NCBI RefSeq assembly: GCF_036855935.1
Contig: NZ_JASPFK010000001.1
Coordinates: 2,048,501-2,112,500 of the forward strand
DNA: 64,000 nucleotides
Direction: 5' to 3'
DNA from: Sphingomonas sp. LR60
GTDB taxonomy: Bacteria > Pseudomonadota > Alphaproteobacteria > Sphingomonadales > Sphingomonadaceae
Shown: in pieces, positions 10,411 through 18,622 of the stretch
Numbering within the stretch: position 1 is the stretch's first letter
How the letters are laid out: each line of letters begins with the position of its first letter
The notes under the pieces: generated by a model
Seen by the model: the letters and a program-made list of their open reading frames with translations, nothing else
Databases searched by the model: none
What the model was told of the DNA's origin: nothing
Translations under genes and position numbers: made by a program

Positions 10411-10440
10411 CTTCCGGCGCGACGTTTCTTGCGCCGGAAG
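10411..10440. repeat. perfect 10-bp inverted repeat before the LOV kinase
   Basis: CTTCCGGCGC and GCGCCGGAAG flank a 10-base spacer (GACGTTTCTT), starting 25 bp after the dehydrogenase stop and ending 24 bp before the kinase ATG. There is no T run, so it could be a weak terminator, an operator or an mRNA structure near the kinase start. Confidence 0.6.
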
Positions 10441-10464
10441 AAAGGGCTGCGTAACAGCCGGAGA

Positions 10465-12219
10465 ATGAACGACAACGCCTATCCCTCCGACCCAGACCAG
10501 CACGATGACGTCGATCCCACGGGTCTCGCCGCGGGTCGACCGGCACAGGGTACGATGGACGTTGGCGCGAGCGAACCGATCGCGCGAATCGGGCTGCATC
10601 ACTGGCGTGAAAGCACGATCACCGATCCGAACCTCCAGGATCGCGGCGGCGTGTTCTTCGCCGCGATCGAGATGACGCGGATGCCGATGCTGCTCACCGA
10701 CCCGAGCAAGCACGACAATCCGATCGTCTTCGCCAACAAGGCGTTCTTCGACCTCACCGGTTACGAGGAAAACGAAGTGCTGGGGCGCAACTGTCGCTTC
10801 CTGCAAGGCGCGCAGACCGATCGCAATGCGGTTGCGGAGATGCGCGAAGCGGTGCGCACCCGCTCGTCGATCGCGCTGGAGTTGCTCAACTACCGCCGCG
10901 ATGGCTCGCCGTTCTGGAATGCAGTGTTCATCGGCCCTGTCTATGACACGCAGGGCAAGTTGCAGTATTTCTTCGCCAGCCAGCTCGACGTCACCCGCCG
11001 CCGCAATTCGGAGCAATCCTATCGGCAGGCGCAGAAGATGGAGTCGATCGGCCAGCTCACCGCCGGGCTCGCGCACGATTTCAACAATTTGCTTCAGGTC
11101 GTGAACGGCAACCTCGAACTGGTCACGCACACCAGCGATCCGGATCGCGTGAAGCGCTATGTCGCCGCGGCGCAATTGGCGGCCGAGCGCGGGGCGAAGC
11201 TGACGCGACAATTGCTCGCCTTCGCGCGCAAGACCCGGCTGGAGCCGCGTCCGCTCAACCTCACGCATCTCGTCTCCGAGTTCAGCGAGCTGATCGAAAG
11301 CTCGGTCAACAAGCAGATCGACATCCACCTCAGCCTGCGCCGCGGGTTGCAGCATGTCGTCGTCGATCCGGACCAGCTTGAGATGGCGCTGCTCAACATC
11401 GTCAACAACGCGCGCGACGCGATGCCGAACGGCGGGCTGGTGACGATCTCCACCCTGCCCCGCCATCTCGACGGCGATGCCGCCGCGCACGATCTGCCGT
11501 CGGGCGATTACGTCGTCCTGCAGGTCGAGGACGATGGCGAGGGCATGAGCCCCGAGGTGCTGGAACGCGCCACCGAGCCGTTTTTCACCACCAAGGGCAC
11601 CGGTAAGGGAACCGGGCTCGGGCTGGCGATGGCCAGCGGCTTCGTCCGTCAGTCGGGCGGGCGACTGGAGATCGAGAGCACGCCGGGCAAGGGCACCGTG
11701 GTGCGGATGCTGTTTCCGGTCATGCAGGCCGATCGCAGAGACGACACGACGGAGGTCGAATCCGAAGCCGCCACCAGCGCGCCGCGCAAGGGCGCCGAGC
11801 ATATCCTCGTCGTCGAGGACAATGACGAAGTGCTGGCGATCGCGCGCGAGATCCTCGAAGCCGCGGGCTATCGCGTCTCGACCGCGATCAGCGCCGAGGC
11901 GGGCCTCAAATTGTTCGAGACAGTCCATCCCAATGATCGCTTCGACCTGTTGTTCACCGATCTGGTGATGCCGGGCGGGATGAACGGGCTGATGCTCGCC
12001 GATGCGATCGTCGAGCGCGACGCCGCAGTCTCGGTGTTGATGACCACCGGCTATAACGAAGAACTGGTGGTCGGCGGCCCGCGCGCCCGCGCCACCGACG
12101 TGCTGAGCAAACCCTACCGCCGCTCCGAGCTGCTCGACCGCGTCCGGCTGGCGCTCAACCGCAACGGCGAAAGCGGCAAGCGCCGCTCGCGTTCGGATTT
12201 CGGCGCGGTAGAGGCGTAA
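10465..12219 (+). CDS. LOV-domain hybrid histidine kinase (blue-light sensor)
   Basis: A 584-residue soluble sensor. Residues ~63-180 form a LOV/PAS domain with the flavin-adduct motif GRNCRFLQG (Cys ~110) and the expected NYRRDGSPFWN strand. A HisKA helix follows with LAHDFNNLL (phospho-His ~202), then an ATPase domain with NIVNNARDAM, DDGEGM and GTGLGLAM. A C-terminal receiver has VVEDND and phospho-acceptor Asp in FTDLVMPGG (~501). Flavin-cysteinyl adduct formation is known LOV chemistry and should gate the kinase. The ATG at 10465 has GGAG very close, and a TTG at 10429 is also in frame, so the exact start is uncertain. No partner regulator is adjacent. Confidence 0.92.
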   Translation: MNDNAYPSDPDQHDDVDPTGLAAGRPAQGTMDVGASEPIARIGLHHWRESTITDPNLQDRGGVFFAAIEMTRMPMLLTDPSKHDNPIVFANKAFFDLTGYEENEVLGRNCRFLQGAQTDRNAVAEMREAVRTRSSIALELLNYRRDGSPFWNAVFIGPVYDTQGKLQYFFASQLDVTRRRNSEQSYRQAQKMESIGQLTAGLAHDFNNLLQVVNGNLELVTHTSDPDRVKRYVAAAQLAAERGAKLTRQLLAFARKTRLEPRPLNLTHLVSEFSELIESSVNKQIDIHLSLRRGLQHVVVDPDQLEMALLNIVNNARDAMPNGGLVTISTLPRHLDGDAAAHDLPSGDYVVLQVEDDGEGMSPEVLERATEPFFTTKGTGKGTGLGLAMASGFVRQSGGRLEIESTPGKGTVVRMLFPVMQADRRDDTTEVESEAATSAPRKGAEHILVVEDNDEVLAIAREILEAAGYRVSTAISAEAGLKLFETVHPNDRFDLLFTDLVMPGGMNGLMLADAIVERDAAVSVLMTTGYNEELVVGGPRARATDVLSKPYRRSELLDRVRLALNRNGESGKRRSRSDFGAVEA

Positions 12220-12285
12220 CCACACCGGCGGTATCGCCCGACCTATCAGGTCGAGTGTGCGATGACATCACCTCGAACCGCAGCC

Positions 12286-12360
12286 GTCATTGCGAGCGCA
12301 GCGAAGCAATCCAGGGCGTCCTGATCCGGCCCTGGATTGCTTCGCTGCGCTCGCAATGAC
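12286..12360. repeat. 75-bp palindromic repeat, family A copy 2
   Basis: Same ends as the copy at 5676 (GTCATTGCGAGC...GCTCGCAATGAC) and the same 75-bp length, with the centre changed to AGGGCGTCCTGATCCGGCCCT. It sits between the convergent LOV kinase and DUF3325 genes. Confidence 0.9.
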
Positions 12361-12426
12361 GAACGCGGGTCGCACCCTCGTCCTGATCAGACGCCCCCCT
12401 CAGAGGATCGTCGCAACCTTACCTTC

Positions 12427-12452
12427 CGTGCTCCTGCCTCCGCAGGAGCACG
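12427..12452. repeat. 11-bp stem hairpin
   Basis: CGTGCTCCTGC and GCAGGAGCACG flank a four-base loop. It may be a repeat half-unit or a terminator-like structure for the facing gene. The rest of 12220-12543 holds repeats and no gene. Confidence 0.6.
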
Positions 12453-12468
12453 ACCAACTCTCAACAAA

Positions 12469-12505
12469 CTCCCCTCCCCTTCAGGGAAGGGCCTGGGGGT
12501 GGGGC
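12469..12505. repeat. CTCCCC/GGGGTGGG intergenic repeat
   Basis: CTCCCCTCCCCTTCAGGGAAGGG followed by GGGGGTGGGG resembles the element at 52384-52508. Probably another small palindromic family. Confidence 0.5.
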
Positions 12506-12543
12506 AGTGTCTCACCGAGACCACCCCAAGCGACGTCCACCTC

Positions 12544-12837
12544 TCAAGAGCGCCGCAAAACCCGACGCACCGGATAGAAGACCGCACCCGGCGCCACCGA
12601 CAGCGCCAGCACCACCGCCACCGAAGCGATCGACGCGCACGTCAGCAGCCTAACCCAGCGCTCGCCGTCCACCGGCGTCCCCACCCGCATCAGCGCCAAC
12701 GCGATCAACACCGCCGCCCCGCTGCGCAACGCGCGCACCGCGCGTTCGCCGGAGATACCCGCCTCGCGCCGGAACTTGTACGACGCCGCCGCCAGCAGCA
12801 CGAACGCCAGCGCACACAGCAACACGCCTTCAAACAT
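12544..12837 (-). CDS. small membrane protein, DUF3325-like
   Basis: A 97-residue protein with about three hydrophobic helices (residues ~1-18, 38-52 and 62-83), ending RRVLRRS. Its place as the third gene after a DUF3649 protein and a PepSY membrane protein matches the known iron-uptake arrangement ending in DUF3325; family assignment rests mainly on that context. Its start overlaps the PepSY stop by eight bases. It is probably an inner-membrane helper of siderophore-iron release. Confidence 0.7.
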   Translation of the reverse strand: MFEGVLLCALAFVLLAAASYKFRREAGISGERAVRALRSGAAVLIALALMRVGTPVDGERWVRLLTCASIASVAVVLALSVAPGAVFYPVRRVLRRS

Positions 12838-14395
12838 GTACCACCCCTTGTGTCCGTCGCGGTGCGCGCACCGCCTGCCGCCGCGCCGCGCGCCAGGCGG
12901 CGATGCCCAGCAGTGCGGCGACGCCCAGCATCGCTAGATCGAAACCCATGAACAGTCCGTCACCGGCGCGCCACGACGCCAGCAACCCGCGCGACGTGGT
13001 CAGCGCATTCGCGACCGGGATCGCCGCGAACACCGCGGCGCCCGCGGCGAAGAGGATCGCCCACGCCTGCTTCGCCGGCCGCAGCAATTGCAGCACCGCC
13101 GCCCCGCCCCAGACGTAGAACATCGTCGCCACCTCGGTGGCCGCACGCCCCTCGGCCGCCGCGGGGACGACGCGGTTGGCGAGCAGATAGGCGCCCATCC
13201 CGAGCGGCAACCCGGCGATCGTCGCGACGTTCAACCGCTCGACCAGCCGCAACCCGAAGAACGGCACCGCTCCCGGCTTGCGACGCGCCGCGGTCCACAG
13301 CAGCAATCCGGTGCCGACCATCGCCGCCCCCGTCAGCCCGAGCAGGAACAACACCCAGCGCAAGGTCGGCGCGGCGAAGTTCGCAAGGTGCAGCCCCAGC
13401 ATCACGCCGACGGTCGACAGCGCCGCGCCGCTGCCCGATGGCGGCTGAAGCAGCGCGCCGGTCGCGCCCGAATACACCACCGTTCCGGTGCGCGCGTTCA
13501 GACGCGCTCCGGCGCTACCGGTGATGGCGACGGTCGCAGCGGCGTCGCCGGGCTGCTGCACCACGAGGCGCGCCGCCGGCATCCCGAGCCGCGCCTCGGC
13601 GTCGCGGACCAGCGGCGCGATGGGCACCAGCGGCGCATTGCGTTCGCTCGCCACCGCATCGCTCGCCAGCCCATAGGCTTCGCGCCCGAAATCGAGCGGC
13701 TGCTTGTAATTGATCGCGATCGGATAGGGCAGGTACATCAGCACCAGCGTCATCAGCCCGGTATAGGTGATGACCGCGTGATACGGCAGCGCGAGCACCG
13801 CCGACACGTTGTGCGCGTCGAGCCAGCTCCGCTGTCCCTTGTTCCAGCGCAGCGTGAAGAAGTCGGCGAAGATGCGCTTGTGCGTCACGACGCCCGAGAT
13901 GATCGCGCCCAGCATGAACATCGCGCACACTCCGGCCAGCCAGCGACCCCATGGATGCGGAAGCTGCAACTGGAAGTGGAAGCGATAGAAATGCTCGCCC
14001 CCGCGCGTCTCGCGCGCGTGGATCGGCGCGCCGGTCGCGGGGTCGAGCACCTGCTCGTCCGCGCGCTTGCGCCGCTTGCCCGGCTTCGCGGCCTCTGCCT
14101 CGGCATCCGGCTTGGGCGTCGCATAGACGTGGGTCACGCCATCGCGATCGTTCGGCAATTGGATGAACCATTGCTGGTCGTGGATGCCGTCACGCGACAG
14201 GCTGGTGACCGCATTCTGCGCCGCATCGGCGGCGGCGGTGCGGTTCATCGGCAGCTCGGGCTGCATCCAGCGCGTGATCTCGGGACGGAAATAGCTCGCC
14301 GTGCCGGTCAGGAACATCGCGAACAGGATCCAGCCGGCGAGCAGCCCCAGCCAGCTGTGGATCCACGCCATCGACTGACGCAGCGATCGCGTCAC
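12830..14395 (-). CDS. PepSY-associated transmembrane protein (iron-uptake type)
   Basis: A 521-residue inner-membrane protein. The GTG start at 14395 overlaps the DUF3649 stop (GTGA). The first helix (WIHSWLGLLAGWILFAMFLTG) and later FHFQLQLPHPWGRW, GVVTHKRIFADFF and LPYHAVITYTGL are typical of PepSY_TM proteins. These work with TonB siderophore receptors, probably in ferric-siderophore reduction or processing. A Lys/Arg-rich periplasmic loop (KPGKRRKRADE) lies near residue 100. At least five further hydrophobic segments lie in the C-terminal half. The operon order DUF3649-PepSY-DUF3325 supports an iron role. Confidence 0.88.
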   Translation of the reverse strand: MTRSLRQSMAWIHSWLGLLAGWILFAMFLTGTASYFRPEITRWMQPELPMNRTAAADAAQNAVTSLSRDGIHDQQWFIQLPNDRDGVTHVYATPKPDAEAEAAKPGKRRKRADEQVLDPATGAPIHARETRGGEHFYRFHFQLQLPHPWGRWLAGVCAMFMLGAIISGVVTHKRIFADFFTLRWNKGQRSWLDAHNVSAVLALPYHAVITYTGLMTLVLMYLPYPIAINYKQPLDFGREAYGLASDAVASERNAPLVPIAPLVRDAEARLGMPAARLVVQQPGDAAATVAITGSAGARLNARTGTVVYSGATGALLQPPSGSGAALSTVGVMLGLHLANFAAPTLRWVLFLLGLTGAAMVGTGLLLWTAARRKPGAVPFFGLRLVERLNVATIAGLPLGMGAYLLANRVVPAAAEGRAATEVATMFYVWGGAAVLQLLRPAKQAWAILFAAGAAVFAAIPVANALTTSRGLLASWRAGDGLFMGFDLAMLGVAALLGIAAWRAARRQAVRAPRRTQGVVHV

Positions 14396-14721
14396 GGCCG
14401 CACGCCCAGCAACCACAAGGCGATCCCGGCGACGATCGCGCCGCCCCACACCGCCGCTGCGGCCCGCGCCAGCCGCGGCTCGTGGAAGCACCACAGACCG
14501 ATCGTCGCATAGAAAAGGAAGGCGGGGATCATCCCCCAGAGGGTCGCCTCGACGCGCGAAATCGGCAGCAACCGCGCCACCAGGGTCGCGACCGTGGCGG
14601 TCAGCGCATATCCGCCGAGGAACGCCGTCACGCAGCGCACCAGCATCGCCAGTGCACCGACGCGGATGTGACGAACGCGTCGGGTCGGTGTCATGACCGT
14701 GTCCGCCCGCTGCATCAACAT
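14392..14721 (-). CDS. DUF3649-like iron-uptake membrane protein
   Basis: A ~109-residue membrane protein, first gene of the PepSY operon. Hydrophobic segments lie at about residues 26-48, 58-78 and 88-105 (AAAVWGGAIVAGIALWLLGV). DUF3649 proteins occupy this position in siderophore-linked operons. ATG 14721 and ATG 14694 are both in frame, and the second (MTPTRRVRH) may be the real start. A Fur-like box lies 45 bp upstream of the longer start, so induction by iron shortage is likely. Confidence 0.75.
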   Translation of the reverse strand: MLMQRADTVMTPTRRVRHIRVGALAMLVRCVTAFLGGYALTATVATLVARLLPISRVEATLWGMIPAFLFYATIGLWCFHEPRLARAAAAVWGGAIVAGIALWLLGVRP

Positions 14722-14766
14722 CCGCTGTCATCCCCTGTTCGTGAACGAGGCCGACATAGCAGCGAT

Positions 14767-14784
14767 TGCGACTGACTATCAATA
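14767..14784 (-). promoter_or_regulatory. Fur-like box upstream of the DUF3649-PepSY operon
   Basis: On the minus strand this reads TATTGATAGTCAGTCGCA. It matches 16 of 18 bases of the box at 62261 upstream of a TonB siderophore receptor, and resembles Fur boxes of the TGATAATnATT type. The shared box at two iron-type loci is the main support. Confidence 0.6.
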
Positions 14785-14990
14785 GTGATCGCACATTTCG
14801 CGCGAATGAATCGCATCCCGGACCCGCGGACGTCCCTCGTCCGGCGCGCCGCACGGTCGCGGTGTCGCTAGGATTTTCTTCAGCAAACGCTGGAATATAG
14901 GCGGTGGGAAAGGGAAACCGGACTGGCGTGCGAGGCAGCCCATAATACGGGTGCGCCTCGCACGTATCCCGTCGCCACGGCGAAACCGAG

Positions 14991-16766
14991 ATGCTAGGCA
15001 TTGGTTCCATGACGATCATCTCGAATTCGGGGGCCGCCGGTCCGATGCGCGCGGCCTTGTCGCTGTGCCGCCGCCATATTCTGGCGGCGTTCGGCTTCAG
15101 CGCGCTGGTCAATATCCTCTACATCGCACCGACGCTCTACATGCTGCAGGTGTACGACCGCGTCGTGCCCACGCACGGCCGGCTGACGTTGTGGTTCCTG
15201 ACCGCGGTGCTGCTGTTCGCGCTGATCACGCTGTCGATGCTCGATCGGGTGCGGACGCGGTTGCTGGTCCGCGCCGGGGTCCGGCTCGACGCGACGCTCG
15301 CGCCGCTGCTGCTCGACGCCACGATCGGCCGCCCCGACCAGCCGGTCGCGCGCCAGGCGTTGCGCGAGTTCGACAATGTCCGCCAGACTCTGAGTGGCCC
15401 CGGCGTGCTCGCGCTGTTCGACGCGCCGTGGACGCCGATCTACGTCGCGGTCTGTTTCCTCGTCCATCCGGTGCTCGGCGTCGTCGCGCTGGTCGGCGGG
15501 ACGATCCTGCCGCTGATCGCGTGGCGCAACGAGAAGGGCACGCGCACCGCGCTGGAGCGCGCACAGGTCGCCGCCACCACCAGCTACGCCAGCCAGGAGG
15601 CGATGCTCGGCGGCGCGGAGGCGGTGCGTGCGCTGGGGATGCGCCGCGCGATGGTGTCGCGGCAGCTGCGGTATCGCGAGGCGATGCTCGCGCTCCAGAC
15701 CCGCGCCGGCTTCACCGGCGGCAATTACATGACCGCCACCAAGTTCGTCCGCCTCGCGCTGCAAAGCCTCGCGCTCGGGCTCGGCGCGCTGCTGGCGATC
15801 GACAACCAGATCTCGGGCGGCTCGATCTTCGCCGCCTCGTTCCTGATCTCGCGCGCGCTCGCCCCGATCGAGATGCTGATCGGCAGCTGGAAGGGCATCG
15901 CGCAGGCGCACGGCAGCTACCTGCGGCTCGACAAATTGCTGACCGAGGCGCAGGCGACCGGCGCGGTGACGCAACTCCCCGCCCCCAAGGGCACGCTGCG
16001 GCTGGAGAATGTCACGCTCTTCAACGACACCCGCGACGGCACGATCATCAGCGACGTCTCGCTGCCGATCGCCGCGGGCGAGGTGATCGCGATCGTCGGC
16101 CCGAGCGGCGCGGGCAAGTCGACGCTCGCACGCATCATCGCCGGCGCGATCCGCCCCGATCGCGGCCGCGTCCGCATCGACGGCGCCGACGTCACCGACT
16201 GGGATCCGGAGCTGCTCGCCGAACATATCGGTTATCTCCCGCAGGACCCGTCGCTGTTCGCGGGGACCGTGAAGGAGAATATCGCGCGCTTCCGTACCGA
16301 GCTGGCGCACGATCCCGCCGCGATCGACGCCGCCGCGATCAAGGCCGCCGAGCGCGCCCGCGCGCGCGAGCTGATCCAGCGGCTGCCCGGCGGCTTCGAC
16401 CATGAACTCAAGCCCGGCGGACGCGGCCTGTCGGCGGGTCAGGCGCAGCGCGTGGCGCTGGCCCGCGCGATGTTCGGCGATCCCGCGGTGCTGATCCTCG
16501 ACGAGCCCAACGCGCACCTCGACGCCGAAGGCGACGGCGCGCTGCTCGCCGCGATCGACCATTACAAGAAGGCCGGGCACACGATCCTCGTCGTCAGCCA
16601 CAAGCTCGGCATCCTGCCGGTGGTCGACAAATTGCTGGTGATGCGCGGCGGCCGGGTCGAGATGTTCGGCCCGCGTGACGAGGTGCTGCCCAAGATCGCG
16701 CCGCAACGCCCGCGCGCGGTGCCGCGCCCGACTCCTTCGATCAACGCCCCCAGCGGGAGCGCCTGA
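14991..16766 (+). CDS. type I secretion ABC transporter (PrtD family)
   Basis: A 591-residue fused permease/ATPase of type I secretion. About six membrane helices lie in residues ~25-300 (IAPTLYMLQVYDRVVPTHG is typical of PrtD/LapB-type exporters). The ATPase has Walker A GPSGAGKS (~370), signature LSAGQAQR and Walker B VLILDEPNAHLD. No N-terminal C39 peptidase is present. The HlyD-type partner follows three bases after the stop. No TolC-like protein or recognisable secreted substrate (for example an RTX protein) is nearby, so the cargo is unknown. An ATG at 15009 is an alternative start. Confidence 0.9.
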   Translation: MLGIGSMTIISNSGAAGPMRAALSLCRRHILAAFGFSALVNILYIAPTLYMLQVYDRVVPTHGRLTLWFLTAVLLFALITLSMLDRVRTRLLVRAGVRLDATLAPLLLDATIGRPDQPVARQALREFDNVRQTLSGPGVLALFDAPWTPIYVAVCFLVHPVLGVVALVGGTILPLIAWRNEKGTRTALERAQVAATTSYASQEAMLGGAEAVRALGMRRAMVSRQLRYREAMLALQTRAGFTGGNYMTATKFVRLALQSLALGLGALLAIDNQISGGSIFAASFLISRALAPIEMLIGSWKGIAQAHGSYLRLDKLLTEAQATGAVTQLPAPKGTLRLENVTLFNDTRDGTIISDVSLPIAAGEVIAIVGPSGAGKSTLARIIAGAIRPDRGRVRIDGADVTDWDPELLAEHIGYLPQDPSLFAGTVKENIARFRTELAHDPAAIDAAAIKAAERARARELIQRLPGGFDHELKPGGRGLSAGQAQRVALARAMFGDPAVLILDEPNAHLDAEGDGALLAAIDHYKKAGHTILVVSHKLGILPVVDKLLVMRGGRVEMFGPRDEVLPKIAPQRPRAVPRPTPSINAPSGSA

Positions 16767-16769
16767 GCC

Positions 16770-18134
16770 ATGGCCACCCTTCCCCTCTCCACCACCCCCG
16801 CCCTCACCGGCGACGACGCGGTCCACCTGCCCGCCGATCCGCGCAGCGACATCCGCAACGGCCTGATCGTCGCGGCGCTGTTCTTCATCGGCTTCCTCGG
16901 CTGGGCGGCGTTCGCGCGGCTCGACGCCGCCGCTTATGCCGAAGGCGTGCTCGCGGTCTCCGGTCAGCGGCAAGCCGTCCAGCACCGCGACGGCGGCGTG
17001 GTCGAGAAGATCTTCGTCCGCGACGGCCAGCGCGTCCAGCAAGGCCAGCTGCTGCTTCGCCTCGGCACACCCGAAGTCTATGCCAACGAACGCGCCCTGG
17101 CGTCGCAGGTCATCCGCCTGCTCGCGCAGCGTGCGCGGCTTCAGGCCGAACAGCTCGGCCAGTCGCGCATCCCGACCCCGCGCGAGTTCGCGACGCTCGA
17201 CGCCGAGGATCGCGCTGACGCCGCACTGGCGATGCGGCTCCAGCAGACCGAACTGAGCGCCCGCACCGCGACGCTCACCGCACAACGCGACGCGCTCGGT
17301 CAGCGTGCTGCGCAGTCGAACGAACAGGGCCGCGGCTATGGCGAACAGGTCGTCTCCGCGCAGGAGCAATTGAAGCTGCTCGACGCGCAGCTCGATGCAC
17401 TGCGCCCGGTGGCCGCCAAGGGCTTCGTCTCGCAGACCCGGCTGCGCGAACTGGAGCGGATGCGCGCCGAATTGCAGGGCCAGCGCGGGCAATATTCCGC
17501 CAGCGTCGCACAGACCCGCGAGGCCGCGCGCGAAAGCCAGATTCAGCGGCTGGAGGCCGAAGGCACCTTCACCGAACGCACCGCCGCCGATCTGCGCGAC
17601 GTCGAGGTGCGGCTCGGCGAGCTGATGCCGAAGCTGGGCGCGGCGCGCGAGCAACTGGCGCGCACCGAGATCCGCGCCCCCGCCACCGGCGCGGTGGTCG
17701 GGCTGACCGTCTTCACCCCCGGCGGCGTGATCCAGCCGGGACAGAAACTGATGGATATCGTTCCCGAAGAAGCGCCGCTGCGCATTCAGGCGCGCATCTC
17801 GCCCGACGATGCCGACGACCTGCGGGTCGGCCAGCACACCAGCGTCAAGTTCCCGAGCCTCCACGAACGCGACATCCCGCCGCTTGACGGCACGATGACG
17901 CGCCTCTCCGCGGACAGCTTCACCGACGAGAAGACCGGCATCAGCTATTTCACCGCCGAGATTACGGTGCCGCCGGAAGAGCTGCACGTCCTGTCGCGCT
18001 TCCGCGGCGAACAGTTCAAGCTGCGCCCGGGGATGCCCGCTCAGGTGCTGATCCCGCTGCGCAGCCGCACCGCCCTCGATTATGCGCTCGAGCCGCTGGT
18101 CGGCGCCTTCTGGTCATCGTTCCGCGAGCATTGA
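16770..18134 (+). CDS. HlyD-family membrane fusion protein, type I secretion
   Basis: A 454-residue periplasmic adaptor. One membrane helix (IVAALFFIGFLGWAAFARLDA) lies near residues 32-52, then a biotinyl-lipoyl-like half motif (VVEKIFVRDGQRVQQGQ), a long helical hairpin (~residues 95-290) and the second lipoyl half (IRAPATGAVVGLTVFTPGG). The C-terminus matches PrtE/HlyD adaptors. It should link the upstream ABC transporter to an outer-membrane channel encoded elsewhere. A strong hairpin terminator follows its stop. Confidence 0.9.
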   Translation: MATLPLSTTPALTGDDAVHLPADPRSDIRNGLIVAALFFIGFLGWAAFARLDAAAYAEGVLAVSGQRQAVQHRDGGVVEKIFVRDGQRVQQGQLLLRLGTPEVYANERALASQVIRLLAQRARLQAEQLGQSRIPTPREFATLDAEDRADAALAMRLQQTELSARTATLTAQRDALGQRAAQSNEQGRGYGEQVVSAQEQLKLLDAQLDALRPVAAKGFVSQTRLRELERMRAELQGQRGQYSASVAQTREAARESQIQRLEAEGTFTERTAADLRDVEVRLGELMPKLGAAREQLARTEIRAPATGAVVGLTVFTPGGVIQPGQKLMDIVPEEAPLRIQARISPDDADDLRVGQHTSVKFPSLHERDIPPLDGTMTRLSADSFTDEKTGISYFTAEITVPPEELHVLSRFRGEQFKLRPGMPAQVLIPLRSRTALDYALEPLVGAFWSSFREH

Positions 18135-18149
18135 TCGCTGCGCCGTCTT

Positions 18150-18182
18150 GTCGCCCCGGACGTGATCCGGGGCGACGCTTTT
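18150..18182 (+). terminator. Rho-independent terminator after the HlyD gene
   Basis: GTCGCCCCGGA and TCCGGGGCGAC form an 11-bp stem with loop CGTGA, followed by GCTTTT. It ends the secretion operon, 15 bp after the stop. Confidence 0.75.
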
Positions 18183-18225
18183 GCGCGGACAGAAAGTATA
18201 GAAGTGAAGGCCGCCAACTTCATCC

Positions 18226-18300
18226 GTCATTGCGAGTGTAGCGAAGCAATCCAAGGCGTCCTGGTCAGGCTCTGGATTGCTTCGCTACGCTCGCAATGAC
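18226..18300. repeat. 75-bp palindromic repeat, family A copy 3
   Basis: Same ends and length as at 5676, with GAGTGTAGCG in the left arm and a CCAAGGCGTCCTGGTCAGG centre. Lies in the 488-bp gap 18135-18622, which holds only a terminator and repeats. Confidence 0.9.
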
Positions 18301-18320
18301 GGTAGAAGGTTCGAAGACTC

Positions 18321-18347
18321 GTCATGCCGGACTCGTTCCGGCATCCA
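18321..18347. repeat. half-unit palindrome GTCATGCCGGAC...
   Basis: GTCATGCCGGA-CTCG-TTCCGGCATCC is a single hairpin of the same style as the GTCATCCCGGACTTGATCCGGGATCC unit that follows at 18423. Confidence 0.6.
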
Positions 18348-18422
18348 CCCATCCGCAACCGCACCAGCCGTTGCTCTTGCGGACTAGGTCCGATCGACAA
18401 TCACCGATCACCCGCCTTCTCC

Positions 18423-18504
18423 CGTCATCCCGGACTTGATCCGGGATCCCGCTTCTTCCTTATGTCGGGAAAAGCGGGGCTCCGGAACAGGTCCGGGGTG
18501 ACGA
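18423..18504. repeat. double-hairpin palindromic repeat, family B
   Basis: It begins CGTCATCCCGGACTTGATCC and ends GGTCCGGGGTGACGAC, two facing hairpins around a ~40-base spacer. Similar paired units lie at 20426, 30811, 32861, 42641 and 59266. Confidence 0.75.
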
Positions 18505-18622
18505 CAGTGAAGCGCCCCGACCCCGGACACACCTTCCGTTAACCATCTTCCCCTACTGCAACCACCGTCGGTCGCCGCACGCGGTCCCGCCCGGTCCCCC
18601 ATCGTCGATTAATGAGTTGGCC

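Noticed and set aside
14994..17987. A 997-codon open frame on the minus strand opposite the type I secretion genes
   Set aside because: Composition is the Arg/Asp/Gly/His-rich pattern of a GC-rich antisense frame, and the plus strand encodes two clear family members with all motifs.
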